The notes under the pieces are model-generated. The model made no database searches and was not told the origin of the DNA. It saw only the letters and a list, made by a program, of their open reading frames with translations. A stretch of DNA of 64,000 nt from Flavobacteriales bacterium (GTDB lineage Bacteria; Bacteroidota; Bacteroidia; Flavobacteriales_F; PHOS-HE28): contig JAMLHB010000001.1 in NCBI GenBank assembly GCA_023957375.1, forward strand, positions 1,466,245 to 1,530,244. Direction: 5' to 3'. Each line of letters opens with the position of its first letter. Within the stretch, counting starts at the first letter, position 1. Made by a program: the position numbers and the translations under genes. Shown here one piece after another: positions 51,216-59,605 of this stretch.

Positions 51216-53030
51216 ATGGCATCCGGAAGAAAGGCGGACACCGAGGCCAAGCCGGCCAAGCTATCCAAGGCGGCCCTGCGCAAGTTCTTCCGCGTGTTCC
51301 GCTACATGCGCGCCCAGCGGGGCTTGTTCGCCTTGGGCATGGGCTGCCTGCTGCTCACCAGCCTGCTCAGTGCGGCGTTCCCCTGGCTCATTGGCAAGCT
51401 GATCGATGCCAAGGCCTCCACCACCTTCTGGCAAGCTCCGTTGTACGACATGGGCAACGTGCACTCCATTCTGAAGTTGCTGCTGCTGGTGTTCGCCGCG
51501 CAGGCCTTTTTTGGCTTCTGGCGCATCTGGACCTTCGGCTCGGTGACGGAAAATGCCCTGACCCAGCTGCGAAGCGATACCTACGCACACCTGCTGAAGT
51601 TGCCCATGGACTTCTTTTCGCGCCGCCGCGTGGGCGAGCTCAACAGCCGCATCAGCGCGGACGTGGCCCTGCTGCAGGACACCTTCACCACGGTACTGGC
51701 CGAGTTCCTGCGGCAATCCGTGGTGATCAGCGTATGCATTGCGGCTTTGGCCTACTTGAGCCCCGAGCTGATGGCCACCATGCTGGCCACGCTGCCCGTG
51801 GTGATGCTGGTGGCCGTGTTCTTCGGGCGCTTTATCCGCAAGCTGGGCAAGCAGGTGCAGGACCGCATCGCGGAGAGCAACGTGATCGTGGATGAGACCC
51901 TGCAGGGCATCCAAAGCGTGAAGGCCTTCAGCAACGAAGGGTTTGAAAGCCGACGGTACGGCACCGCCGTGCGTGATGCGCGCCGCCTGGCATTGACCGC
52001 ATTGCGGTGGCGCGGTGGCTTTGTCAGCTTCATCATCTTTTGCATGTTCGGCGTGGTGGTGTTCGTGGTGTACCGGGCGGCCTTGCTGAAGGATGCCGGT
52101 GTAATGAGCATGGGCGAGATCACTTCGTTCGTGGCCTTCAGCATCATGATCGGAGCCAGCATCGCGGGCATCCCGGAGCAGGTGACCTCCTTGCTGAAGG
52201 CCGTGGGTGCCACGGAACGCTTGATGGACCTGCACGATGAAGTGGGCGAACCGGTTCACCTCGGTCCCAAGGGTGCCCCCCTTGCGCTCAAGGGCAGCAT
52301 CGCGTTCAAGCAAGTGGATTTCCACTATGCCTCACGCCCGGACCTGCCGGTGCTGCGCGGCGTATCCTTCTCCGTGGAACCGGGGCAGCGCATTGCCTTG
52401 GTGGGACCCAGTGGCGCGGGCAAGAGCACGATCGCCTCACTGGTGCTGCGCTTTTACGACCCCGTGCAGGGCTCCGTGCTGGTGGATGGAAAGGATGCAC
52501 GGGAATACCCGCTCACGGCACTGCGGGACCGCATGGCCATTGTGCCGCAAGAGGTGCTGCTCTTCGGCGGAACGATCCTGGAAAACATCGCCTACGGCAA
52601 GCCGGGCGCCGATCAGGCAGCGATCGAGGAGGCCGCGCACAAGGCCAATGCGCACGAGTTCATCAGCCGCTTTCCGCAAGACTACAGCACCGTGGTGGGC
52701 GAGCGCGGGGTGCAGTTGAGCGGCGGCCAGCGCCAGCGCATCGCCATTGCACGCGCCGTGCTGAAAGACCCTGCGATCCTGATCCTGGACGAGGCCACCA
52801 GCGCGCTGGACAGCGAAAGTGAACGCCTGGTGCAGGAAGCCCTGGATGAGTTGATGAAGGGCCGCACCAGCGTAGTGATCGCGCACCGCCTCAGCACCAT
52901 ACGCCATGCAGACAAGATCCTGGTGCTGGACAAGGGAACGGTGGTGGAAAGCGGCACGCACGACGAGCTGATCGCGAACAGCGCCGGGCTGTACAGCTCC
53001 CTGAACCGGTTGCAGGTGGACATCGCCTGA
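51216..53030 (+). CDS. ABC transporter, permease and ATPase fused (ABCB/MsbA-type exporter)
   Basis: 604 residues. Six transmembrane segments in the first 320 residues (e.g. GLFALGMGCLLLTSLLSAAFPWLIG and ATLPVVMLVAVFFG), then a nucleotide-binding domain with Walker A VGPSGAGKST, Q-loop IVPQEVLLFGG, signature LSGGQRQRIAIARA, Walker B AILILDEATS and the switch His in IAHRLSTI. As a half-transporter it would act as a homodimer, exporting lipid, drug or peptide. Not directly linked to the peptide cluster at 33-44 kb, being 7 kb away and separated by housekeeping genes. Substrate unknown. Confidence 0.93.
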   Translation: MASGRKADTEAKPAKLSKAALRKFFRVFRYMRAQRGLFALGMGCLLLTSLLSAAFPWLIGKLIDAKASTTFWQAPLYDMGNVHSILKLLLLVFAAQAFFGFWRIWTFGSVTENALTQLRSDTYAHLLKLPMDFFSRRRVGELNSRISADVALLQDTFTTVLAEFLRQSVVISVCIAALAYLSPELMATMLATLPVVMLVAVFFGRFIRKLGKQVQDRIAESNVIVDETLQGIQSVKAFSNEGFESRRYGTAVRDARRLALTALRWRGGFVSFIIFCMFGVVVFVVYRAALLKDAGVMSMGEITSFVAFSIMIGASIAGIPEQVTSLLKAVGATERLMDLHDEVGEPVHLGPKGAPLALKGSIAFKQVDFHYASRPDLPVLRGVSFSVEPGQRIALVGPSGAGKSTIASLVLRFYDPVQGSVLVDGKDAREYPLTALRDRMAIVPQEVLLFGGTILENIAYGKPGADQAAIEEAAHKANAHEFISRFPQDYSTVVGERGVQLSGGQRQRIAIARAVLKDPAILILDEATSALDSESERLVQEALDELMKGRTSVVIAHRLSTIRHADKILVLDKGTVVESGTHDELIANSAGLYSSLNRLQVDIA

Positions 53031-53102
53031 GGGGCTGCTGCGCATAGCTGTATTGCCCTTTCTCATTTCAAAATTGCCCGATCCATGCATGTTTGCCGCA
53101 GG

Positions 53103-53137
53103 CCTGCCTACCGGAAGCTACCGTGTGGACACATCTC
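53103..53137 (+). repeat. 35-bp inverted repeat, left end
   Basis: Matches the reverse complement of 53862-53896 at 34 of 35 positions (single mismatch). The two bound a 794-bp element. Confidence 0.9.
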
Positions 53138-53178
53138 CTGGTCGGACGATCATTGATGTACAAGGCTATTCCGAAACC

Positions 53179-53201
53179 GGCTGCGACACCCTTCGGGGTC
53201 G
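53179..53201 (+). repeat. Internal 23-bp inverted repeat, left arm
   Basis: GGCTGCGACACCCTTCGGGG plus TCG. Its exact reverse complement is at 53319-53341; both are REP-like and flank about 117 bp with other hairpins. Confidence 0.85.
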
Positions 53202-53318
53202 TTGAACCCACGTGGTTTGCGTGCTACAGGCTGCGACCCTTCCGGGTCGGGCTGGAAGTGCTGGCGAAGACCCCGGAGGGGTCACAGCATATAGCAACGA
53301 CAAACATCCTGCGCCATC

Positions 53319-53341
53319 CGACCCCGAAGGGTGTCGCAGCC
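53319..53341 (+). repeat. Internal 23-bp inverted repeat, right arm
   Basis: Exact reverse complement of 53179-53201, located 36 nt before the transposase pseudogene start. Confidence 0.85.
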
Positions 53342-53377
53342 TGTGTCCTACCTTCCCACCGATCAATGCCCACGGCC

Positions 53378-53881
53378 ATGTCCACCTATTTCAAGCTGCA
53401 TTACCACATTGTCTTCGGCACCCGGAACCGTGTGCCATGCTTGGACAAGGCATGACGCCCCCGGCTATGGGAGTACATGGGCGGGACGGTGCGGGGCTTG
53501 AACGGGGTGCCCCACGGCATCGGCGGATGGATTGACCATGTGCATCTGTTGGTGGACCTCCGGCCCACGCATTCAATCCCCGATGTTGTTCGGGAATTGA
53601 AAAAGGCGTCCACCGAATGGGTAAGGACGCGTCACGGATTGCGCACCTTCCAATAGCAGGAAGGATACGGGGCGTTCACCGTGGGGTGGCGCGAGCGGGA
53701 GGGGTTGCAACGGTACATCGCCACACAGGAGGAACATCATCGTGGCAGGACATTCAGGGAGGAGTTGGTCGCGATGCTGCAAGAGGCGGGGGTGGAATTC
53801 GAACCGAAATACCTGCCGTATGGGGTGGTCCTCCCACCGGACTATGGTGGTATCCGGTCCCGAGATGTGTCCACACGGTAG
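53378..53881 (+). pseudogene. IS200-like/RAYT transposase with two in-frame stop codons
   Basis: Read in a single frame from the ATG at 53378, 167 codons give a recognisable Y1 transposase: MSTYFKLHYHIVFGTRNR, the HUH motif DHVHLLVDLRPTHSI, GYGAFTV, and the catalytic Tyr region LQRYIATQEEHHRGRTFREE. Two stops interrupt it: TGA at 53453-53455 (codon 26) and TAG at 53654-53656 (codon 93). The TAG falls at the place where relatives have Trp before QEGYGAF, so one G-to-A change could explain it. No frameshift is needed. Different subfamily from the intact RAYT at 3952. Enclosed by 35-bp inverted repeats. Confidence 0.88.
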
Positions 53882-53896
53882 CTTCCGGAAGGCAGG
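53862..53896 (+). repeat. 35-bp inverted repeat, right end
   Basis: Partner of 53103-53137. It overlaps the last codons and stop of the transposase pseudogene, so the frame ends inside the repeat. Confidence 0.9.
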
Positions 53897-53979
53897 GGTT
53901 CCTGCGGAAGACCGCTGCGGAAGGTTGGCTGGTTGTGAATGACGAATTGGTATAAATCCGTGCCATGCTGCCTGTGGTT

Positions 53980-54008
53980 TTGGCATTCCCCAGCCTTTCC
54001 TATTTTTC
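53980..54008 (+). promoter_or_regulatory. Putative promoter (-33 TTG, -7 TATTTTTC)
   Basis: TTG at 53980-53982 and TATTTTTC at 54001-54008 with an 18-nt spacer, ending 6 nt before the ATG at 54015. Confidence 0.45.
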
Positions 54009-54014
54009 CGGCTG

Positions 54015-54545
54015 ATGTTCCACCACACCCGCCATCTTTTCACCGGAATTGTCCTGGCCATCACCGTTGGCACCGTTGCGCAGGGCCAAAGCACCGTTTT
54101 GTTCCACCAGGACACCAGCCTGTACGTATACGGCACCGTGAAGGACCTTGCCACCGGTGATTCCCTGCCCGGCACCGACATCCTGATCAAAAAGCTGCCC
54201 GGCGACCGCGTGTTCAGGGAGCTGCATGCGGACGAGCAGGGGAATTACAACTTCTACCTTGGCAAACGTTCCCGGTACAAGATCACGTATGCCCACAAGG
54301 GCATGGTGGCCAAGCACGTGGAAATTGACGCGGCAAGCGTACCGGACACCAGTTGGCACGGGGGCATGGCCATGGAGGTCACCATCTCGCTGCGCAAGCC
54401 GTTCAAGGGGTCGGATAATGCGCTCTTTGACGAGGCCATCGGGAGAAGCCGGTTCAATCCGGCAACGAACCTGCTGGAGTGGGACTTGGAATACACCCAG
54501 CGCATCAAGAAGAAAATGGATGCGTTGAAGGAGCGCGAAGAATAG
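54015..54545 (+). CDS. Secreted protein with carboxypeptidase-regulatory-like domain
   Basis: 176 residues with a signal peptide (MFHHTRHLFTGIVLAITVGTVAQG). The central part (VYGTVKDLATGDSLPGTDILIKK, ADEQGNYNFYLGKRSRYKITYAHKGMVAKHVEI) has the beta-sandwich pattern of carboxypeptidase-regulatory or CarboxypepD_reg-like domains found on surface proteins of this phylum. The C-terminal tail is charged and helical (YTQRIKKKMDALKEREE). No sorting domain, so periplasmic or outer-membrane associated. Monocistronic with its own promoter. Function unknown. Confidence 0.75.
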   Translation: MFHHTRHLFTGIVLAITVGTVAQGQSTVLFHQDTSLYVYGTVKDLATGDSLPGTDILIKKLPGDRVFRELHADEQGNYNFYLGKRSRYKITYAHKGMVAKHVEIDAASVPDTSWHGGMAMEVTISLRKPFKGSDNALFDEAIGRSRFNPATNLLEWDLEYTQRIKKKMDALKEREE

Positions 54546-54581
54546 TCCGGGCGCTTCACGCTTGTTGGGCGGCAGCAACGG

Positions 54582-55196
54582 CTATAGCTCCACTTCCACG
54601 ACCTTTTTCGTCGCGAAAAATTCCCCCGGGAAAAACTGCGCCAGTTCGTGTATGCGCACCCGTTGGCGCACGGGCCGCAACTCATCCACGAGTTCGCCGC
54701 CCTTGAGGTAGAAGAGCTTCCCCTTCCCCTTTGGCACCAGGTGCTTGGCCATGCGCAGAAAGTCGGGCAGGATGGTAACGGCCCTGCTGACGATGAAGTC
54801 GTACTTCAACTTATGGTCCTCGCTGCGCACCTGTTCCGCCGTGCAGTTCTTCAGTCCCAGGCCCTGCAACACGCCCTGGACGGCCATGATCTTCTTTCCG
54901 ATGCCGTCGATGCCGTGGAAGGTGCATTCGGGGAACAGGATGGACAACGGCACCAAGGGAAAGCCGCCGCCGGTGCCCACGTCCACGATGCGCGATCCGG
55001 GCGTGAAGACATGCACTTTGGCGATACCGAGCGAGTGCAGCACATGCCGCTCGTACAAGTGCTCAACGTCTTTCCTCGAAATGAGGTTGACTCGTCCGTT
55101 CCATTCGGTGTAAAGCCCGCCCAATGCCGCAAAGCACGCTTGCTGTTCGCCCGTAAGGCCGGGGAAGTGGCGGAGGATCAGTTCAACACCTTGCAT
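54582..55196 (-). CDS. rsmG: 16S rRNA (guanine527-N7)-methyltransferase
   Basis: 204 residues. Methylates G527 in the 530 loop of 16S rRNA using S-adenosylmethionine. Motifs: WNGRVNLISRKDVEHLYERHVLHSLGI at the N-terminus, the SAM loop VDVGTGGGFPLVPLSILFP, and FIVSRAVTILPDFLRMAKHLV. Standard length. Start at the ATG at 55196. 129 nt downstream of the ECF sigma gene on the same strand, with nothing else visible in that gap. Confidence 0.95.
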   Translation of the reverse strand: MQGVELILRHFPGLTGEQQACFAALGGLYTEWNGRVNLISRKDVEHLYERHVLHSLGIAKVHVFTPGSRIVDVGTGGGFPLVPLSILFPECTFHGIDGIGKKIMAVQGVLQGLGLKNCTAEQVRSEDHKLKYDFIVSRAVTILPDFLRMAKHLVPKGKGKLFYLKGGELVDELRPVRQRVRIHELAQFFPGEFFATKKVVEVEL

Positions 55197-55325
55197 GGAA
55201 TGTCCGGTTCATCGGAAGAGGCTAATGCCAAGAACGATCCGCCCAACGTACCGATCTCGCATTCCTGCCGCTCTTCAAGCCTATCGGCGCGCTGGCTCCG
55301 AACATCTATCTGCCCGATCTCCCGT

Positions 55326-55937
55326 TCAGATGTGGTCCTTGCGTGTGTCCAGGAGGTTCTCCAGGAATTCGCGCGCCCTGAAAAGTTGGGCCTTCACGGT
55401 CCCCAAGGGGAGGTCGAGCTCCGAGGCGATCTCCTCATAGCTGTATTCCTTGTAGTAACGCAACTCCACCAAGGTCCGGTAGCGCGGCTTGAGCTTTTCC
55501 ACCACTTCGCGCATCACGGCGCTTTTCTGGTCCTTGATCACCACCTCGGCGGGGTCCAAGCCGTGGCCCTTGAGCTCGATGTGCATTTCGTCGCCATCCT
55601 GCGTACCGATCGGATTGTCGATGCTGAGCATCTTTTTCTTCTTCTGCTTGCGGATCCAGTCGATGCAGTTGTTGGAGGCGATCTTGAACAGCCACGTGCT
55701 GAACGCGTAGTTGGGCGTATACTGTTTCAACCGGTGGAACGCCTTGCCGAAGGCTTCCAGGGTAAGGTCCTCCGCGTCGTCCTTGTTGTTGATCATCTTC
55801 AGAAGCATGAAGTAGATCGAATCGCGGTAGCGGGACATCAGCTCGGCGTACGCCTTCTGGTCCTTGTGCTTCACGGCACGCTCCACCAGTTCCAGGTCGT
55901 ACACGGCTTTTTCGGACAAATTGGGGTTCACTTCCAT
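55326..55937 (-). CDS. ECF-type RNA polymerase sigma factor
   Basis: 203 residues from the ATG at 55937 (MEVNPNLSEKAVYDLELV). Region 2 (YRDSIYFMLLKMINNKDDAEDLTLEAFGKAFHRL, FSTWLFKIASNNCIDWIRKQ) and region 4 (LKPRYRTLVELRYYKEYSYEEIASELDLPLGTVKAQLFRARE) are complete; a 45-residue linker separates them. No anti-sigma factor is next to it. The start lies within the end of the upstream glycosyltransferase gene (10-nt overlap), so the two are coupled. Regulon unknown. Confidence 0.92.
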   Translation of the reverse strand: MEVNPNLSEKAVYDLELVERAVKHKDQKAYAELMSRYRDSIYFMLLKMINNKDDAEDLTLEAFGKAFHRLKQYTPNYAFSTWLFKIASNNCIDWIRKQKKKKMLSIDNPIGTQDGDEMHIELKGHGLDPAEVVIKDQKSAVMREVVEKLKPRYRTLVELRYYKEYSYEEIASELDLPLGTVKAQLFRAREFLENLLDTRKDHI

Positions 55938-57046
55938 CGCTGAGGCTTGATGATGAGCGTGCTGAGGTAAATGCAGGGATCCAAAAGTAGGAACAGCCAT
56001 TCCAAGGGGAGGGCCAGCCAGATGATGCGGCCGGCACCCAGCCTGCGCATGGCGAGCATGGCCACGGGCATGAAGAAGAGCAGCTCGATGGCCAAGCCGG
56101 TGAGCGCTGCTTCCAGGCGGCCGTTGAACATCAGGTAGAGGATGGTGGCCCACAACACCAACCGGGCCGCCGGCAGCATGGTGAGCAGCAGTTGGTGTCC
56201 AACGCGGTAGAACCGGGCCGTGGTGTAATGCCTGCGTTTGCGGCGCAGCCAAGTGGCCAGGTCCGGGGTGGCGCGGGTGGTCATGAACGCGCCGGGGTCG
56301 GCAACGGTGCCCGTGTTTCTTGCGCGGGCCACCTCATTGATGAAGAGGTCGTCGTCGCCGCTCATCAACTGCCGGTGGCGGTGCTGGCCCTTGGCACCGA
56401 AGAAAAGATCGCTGGTGAAGGCCATGTTGCGGCCCACGCCCATATAGGGAAAACCCGACTGGGCGAAGCTGATGTATTGGACGGCCTTGGCATACCCGTC
56501 GTAGCGTTCCAGCAGGTTGGTAAACCCGGAGCGCCGCTCGTACGGGCTATGGCCGATCACGATCTGGCGGCCGTCCTTGAAGCCTGCGGCCATCAGGCTT
56601 AGCCAATCCCGCCCGGCCGGCATGCAGTCGGCATCGGTAACCACCACGTGGGAGTGTTTGGCGCTGCGCACTCCCACCCCCAAGGCGAGTTTCTTGCCGT
56701 AACTGAATTTCTCGTCGGCCTGGATGTTCACCGGTTTCAGCCGGGGATGGTGGGGCTTCATCCACTGGAGCACCTCCCAGGTATCATCTTCGCTTCGGTC
56801 ATTCACCACGATCAGCTCAAACTCCCGGTGGTCCTGATCGAGCAACAGGGGGATCAAGCGCTGCAATGCGTTGCTCTCGTTGCGCGCGCAGACCACCACG
56901 CTCACCGCCAGGTCGCGGTCAGGTTGTACCTGCGGCTTGCGGAAGGCCAAGCGGCTGAAAATGGCCCAGTGGAAGAAGGCCAGCACCAGCAAGGCCGACC
57001 CCATTAAGTAAAGCACAACGGTGGAAATCAAAGCAGTCAGCGCCAT
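55928..57046 (-). CDS. Membrane glycosyltransferase, family 2
   Basis: 372 residues. N-terminal membrane segment (LISTVVLYLMGSALLVLAFFHWAIF), GT-A catalytic domain with VVVCARNESNALQRLIPLLLDQD, VVNDRSEDDTWEVLQ, the nucleotide-sugar motif DADCMPAGRDW and the acceptor motif GDDDLFINEV, followed by RRKRRHYTTAR and two or three C-terminal membrane helices. Would transfer sugar from an NDP donor to a lipid or glycan at the inner membrane. Coupled to the ECF sigma gene downstream and divergent from tgt. A TTTTCG segment ends 5 nt before its start. Confidence 0.9.
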   Translation of the reverse strand: MALTALISTVVLYLMGSALLVLAFFHWAIFSRLAFRKPQVQPDRDLAVSVVVCARNESNALQRLIPLLLDQDHREFELIVVNDRSEDDTWEVLQWMKPHHPRLKPVNIQADEKFSYGKKLALGVGVRSAKHSHVVVTDADCMPAGRDWLSLMAAGFKDGRQIVIGHSPYERRSGFTNLLERYDGYAKAVQYISFAQSGFPYMGVGRNMAFTSDLFFGAKGQHRHRQLMSGDDDLFINEVARARNTGTVADPGAFMTTRATPDLATWLRRKRRHYTTARFYRVGHQLLLTMLPAARLVLWATILYLMFNGRLEAALTGLAIELLFFMPVAMLAMRRLGAGRIIWLALPLEWLFLLLDPCIYLSTLIIKPQRWK

Positions 57047-57174
57047 AGCGCCGAAAATGGTACGGGTGCGAAGCTATCGGCCCACGCTTGCCGAAGCGGT
57101 GCACGGGCGGCCCAGTTATGAACAACGGCGGGGGGGATGCCCGGCAGCCGACCAGGCCCGATCTTCGCGCCCCA

Positions 57175-58311
57175 ATGGAATTCAAGCTATTGACAACCGA
57201 CCCCAAGAGCAAGGCCCGGGCGGGCGAGCTGCACACTTCGCACGGCATGGTGCCCACGCCCATCTTCATGCCCGTGGGCACCTTGGGCGGGGTGAAGGCC
57301 GTGCATGTACGCGAGTTGCGCGAGGATGTGAAGGCCTCCATCATCCTGGGCAATACCTACCACTTGTACTTACGCCCAGGCACGGAGGTGATCGAGCACG
57401 CTGGCGGGCTGCACAAGTTCAACGGTTGGAGCGGACCCATCCTCACCGACAGCGGCGGGTTCCAGGTGCACTCACTCAACGAGATCCGCAAGATCACGGA
57501 GGAAGGTGTGAAGTTCCAAAGCCACATCGACGGCAGCCGCCACCTGTTCACACCGGAAGGCGTCATGGACATCCAGCGCACCATCGGCGCGGACATCATG
57601 ATGGCTTTTGATGAGTGCACGCCGTGGCCTTGCGACATCAAATATGCCACGGACAGCATGCACCGCACGCACCGCTGGTTAGACCGATGCCTGGAACGCT
57701 TCGATGGCACGGAACCCAAATACGGCTACGAGCAGGCCCTGTTCCCCATTGTGCAGGGAAGCACCTTCCCTGAGCTGCGCAAGGCCAGCTCGGAATACGT
57801 GGCCGCCAAGAACACATACGGCAATGCGATCGGCGGACTTAGCGTGGGCGAGCCCGAGGAGGAGATGTACGCCATGGCCGAGCTCTGCTGCGATATCCTG
57901 CCGAAGGACAAGCCCCGTTACCTGATGGGCGTGGGCACCCCGTGGAACCTGCTGGAGAACATGGCCATCGGCGTGGACATGTTCGATTGTGTGATGCCCA
58001 CCCGCAACGGCCGGAACGGTATGCTCTTTACCCGCGAAGGCGTGGTGCAGATCAAGAACAAGGTGTGGGCGGATGACCATTCCCCGCTGGACAGCAACGG
58101 CACCAGCTTCGTGGACAGTGCCTACAGCAAGGCATTCGTGCGCCATCTCTTCGTTACCAACGAGATCCTCGGCCTGCAAATCGCCAGCCTGCACAACTTG
58201 GCGTTCTATGTTTCATTGATGACCGAAGCACGCCAGCACATCCTGGACGGCACGTTCAGCACATGGAAGGCACGGATGTTGCCGAAGTTGAAGAACAGGA
58301 TCACGGGATGA
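57175..58311 (+). CDS. tgt: tRNA-guanine(34) transglycosylase (queuine pathway)
   Basis: 378 residues from the ATG at 57175 (MEFKLLTTDPKSKARAGEL). Exchanges guanine 34 in GUN-anticodon tRNAs for preQ1. TIM-barrel motifs: TPIFMPVGTLGGVKAV, ILGNTYHLYLRPG, ILTDSGGFQVHSL with the first catalytic Asp, FDECTPWPCD, and DMFDCVMPTRNGRNGMLF with the nucleophile Asp. In the usual zinc site (C-x-C-x2-C) the sequence is TSFVDSAYSKAFVRHLF, with no Cys, though the later His (LHNL) is kept. An ATCTTCGC stretch lies just before the start. Next gene downstream is an LptF/LptG permease. Confidence 0.94.
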   Translation: MEFKLLTTDPKSKARAGELHTSHGMVPTPIFMPVGTLGGVKAVHVRELREDVKASIILGNTYHLYLRPGTEVIEHAGGLHKFNGWSGPILTDSGGFQVHSLNEIRKITEEGVKFQSHIDGSRHLFTPEGVMDIQRTIGADIMMAFDECTPWPCDIKYATDSMHRTHRWLDRCLERFDGTEPKYGYEQALFPIVQGSTFPELRKASSEYVAAKNTYGNAIGGLSVGEPEEEMYAMAELCCDILPKDKPRYLMGVGTPWNLLENMAIGVDMFDCVMPTRNGRNGMLFTREGVVQIKNKVWADDHSPLDSNGTSFVDSAYSKAFVRHLFVTNEILGLQIASLHNLAFYVSLMTEARQHILDGTFSTWKARMLPKLKNRITG

Positions 58312-58361
58312 GTTCCGTCGTGAGTCCTGGAGCCCTGAAGTCCTGGAGTCGTGAGTCCGGA

Positions 58362-58405
58362 AGTCGTGAGTCGTGAGTCCGACTCGCGGCTCACGACTCA
58401 CGACT
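58362..58405 (+). repeat. GTCGTGAG-type palindromic repeat
   Basis: Perfect 16-bp arms (AGTCGTGAGTCGTGAG at 58362-58377 and its complement at 58390-58405) around a 12-nt loop, preceded by degenerate GAGTCCTGGAG units from 58321. It lies between tgt and the LptG gene. A stable hairpin, without a T-run. Confidence 0.85.
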
Positions 58406-58453
58406 AAAAGGAATAGCACTCACGACGTCATCCGCGTACCGAACTTTGCCCGC

Positions 58454-59599
58454 ATGCTCAAAACCCTCGACCGCTACATCATCCGGCAGTTCCTGGGCAC
58501 CTTCTTCCTGATCCTGATGCTGATCATGGCCATCGCCGTGGTGTTCGACATCAGTGAGAAAACGGAGGATTTCGCCAAAACCTCGGCCAGTCTGAAGGAG
58601 ATCGTGGTGGACTACTACGTGAACTTCATCTTGTATTACAGCAACTTGTTCAGCGGCCTGCTGATCTTCATCGCCGTGCTGTTGTTCACCAGCAAGCTGG
58701 CCGGCCGCAGCGAGGTGATCGCCATGCTGAGCAGCGGCGTGAGCTTTCCGCGGTTCGTGCGCCCCTTCCTCATTACGGCCACCATCCTCACCGCACTTTC
58801 ACTGTACATCAACGTGTTCCTATTGCCGCATGCCAACCGCACCCGATTGAGCTTCGAGAAGGCCCATATTTGGAGCACCTACAAATTGGAGGAAAAGAAC
58901 GTGCTGCGCGAGATCGCGCCGGGTGAGATCATCTACTTTGAAGCCGTGGACATGCCCAAGCGCACCGGTTACCGCTTCAGCATGGAAAAGTGGGAAGACG
59001 GGCAGCTGCGCCGGAAATTAATGAGCGACCGTGCGGTGTTCGACACGGTAACGGGCCGGTGGGCCATATTCGATTACATGATCCGCGACATCCCGCCGGA
59101 GAAGGGCTTCCGACAGCTCGATCAAGGGCTTGGCCACCAGGCCATGGACCTGGGGGAGGCCATGCCTGCGGAACGGATCATCCGGGGCGCGCAGTTGGAC
59201 ACTTTGATCCCCCTGAAGCTTTCGGACCTGGGGCAGCGTTTGGCCATTGCACAGGCCATGGACCGCACGGAGATCGCCGACTTCATCAAGGCCGAAAAAG
59301 CGCGCGGGGGAAGCACCGTGGCCTACTATGAAGTGGAGCAGAAGCAACGCACCTCCTACCCGTTCGCCACCTACGTGTTCACCTTGATGGGCGTTGGCAT
59401 CGCCAGCCGCAAGGTGCGCGGAGGAACGGGTGTACACTTGGTCCTCGGCGTGATTCTGTGCCTGCTTTACGTGTTCACCATGAAGATGACCACCGTGGCC
59501 GCCACCAATTCCGCGTTTAACCCCACTCTGGCGGTGTGGATCCCGAACATCATCTTCGGCATCATCGGGGTGTGGATCTATTGGAAGGCGCCGAAGTAG
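58454..59599 (+). CDS. LptF/LptG-family permease (YjgP/YjgQ)
   Basis: 381 residues from the ATG at 58454 (MLKTLDRYIIRQFLGTFFLIL). Inner-membrane part of the ABC system that moves lipopolysaccharide toward the outer membrane with LptB, LptC and LptA. Three N-terminal membrane helices (FLILMLIMAIAVVF, SGLLIFIAVLLF, FLITATILTALSLYI), a periplasmic beta-domain (residues about 125-275) and three C-terminal helices (VLGVILCLLYVF, WIPNIIFGIIGVWIYW). Whether LptF or LptG cannot be told. Starts after the palindromic repeat that follows tgt. Confidence 0.9.
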   Translation: MLKTLDRYIIRQFLGTFFLILMLIMAIAVVFDISEKTEDFAKTSASLKEIVVDYYVNFILYYSNLFSGLLIFIAVLLFTSKLAGRSEVIAMLSSGVSFPRFVRPFLITATILTALSLYINVFLLPHANRTRLSFEKAHIWSTYKLEEKNVLREIAPGEIIYFEAVDMPKRTGYRFSMEKWEDGQLRRKLMSDRAVFDTVTGRWAIFDYMIRDIPPEKGFRQLDQGLGHQAMDLGEAMPAERIIRGAQLDTLIPLKLSDLGQRLAIAQAMDRTEIADFIKAEKARGGSTVAYYEVEQKQRTSYPFATYVFTLMGVGIASRKVRGGTGVHLVLGVILCLLYVFTMKMTTVAATNSAFNPTLAVWIPNIIFGIIGVWIYWKAPK

Positions 59600-59605
59600 G
59601 ACGGC

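Larger units (their letters stand above)
53103..53896 (+). mobile_element. Decayed HUH-transposase element with 35-bp inverted ends
   Basis: A 794-bp element bounded by 35-bp inverted repeats. Inside, the left part (53138-53377) carries short REP-like hairpins, including an exact 23-bp inverted pair (53179-53201 and 53319-53341) and smaller palindromes such as GACCCC-GGA-GGGGTC; the right part holds a transposase gene with two stop codons. This layout resembles RAYT/REP units, not a standard insertion sequence. No clear target duplication was found just outside. Confidence 0.75.

Noticed and set aside
51216-53030. ABC exporter as the transporter of the peptide cluster
   Set aside because: It lies about 7 kb from the cluster behind conserved housekeeping genes and is a common type in this phylum, so location gives no support.
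53378-53881. Stop-codon readthrough or recoding in the transposase
   Set aside because: Two different stop codons (TGA and TAG) in one gene, no special context, and no sign of suppressor tRNA here. Ordinary nonsense mutation is simpler.
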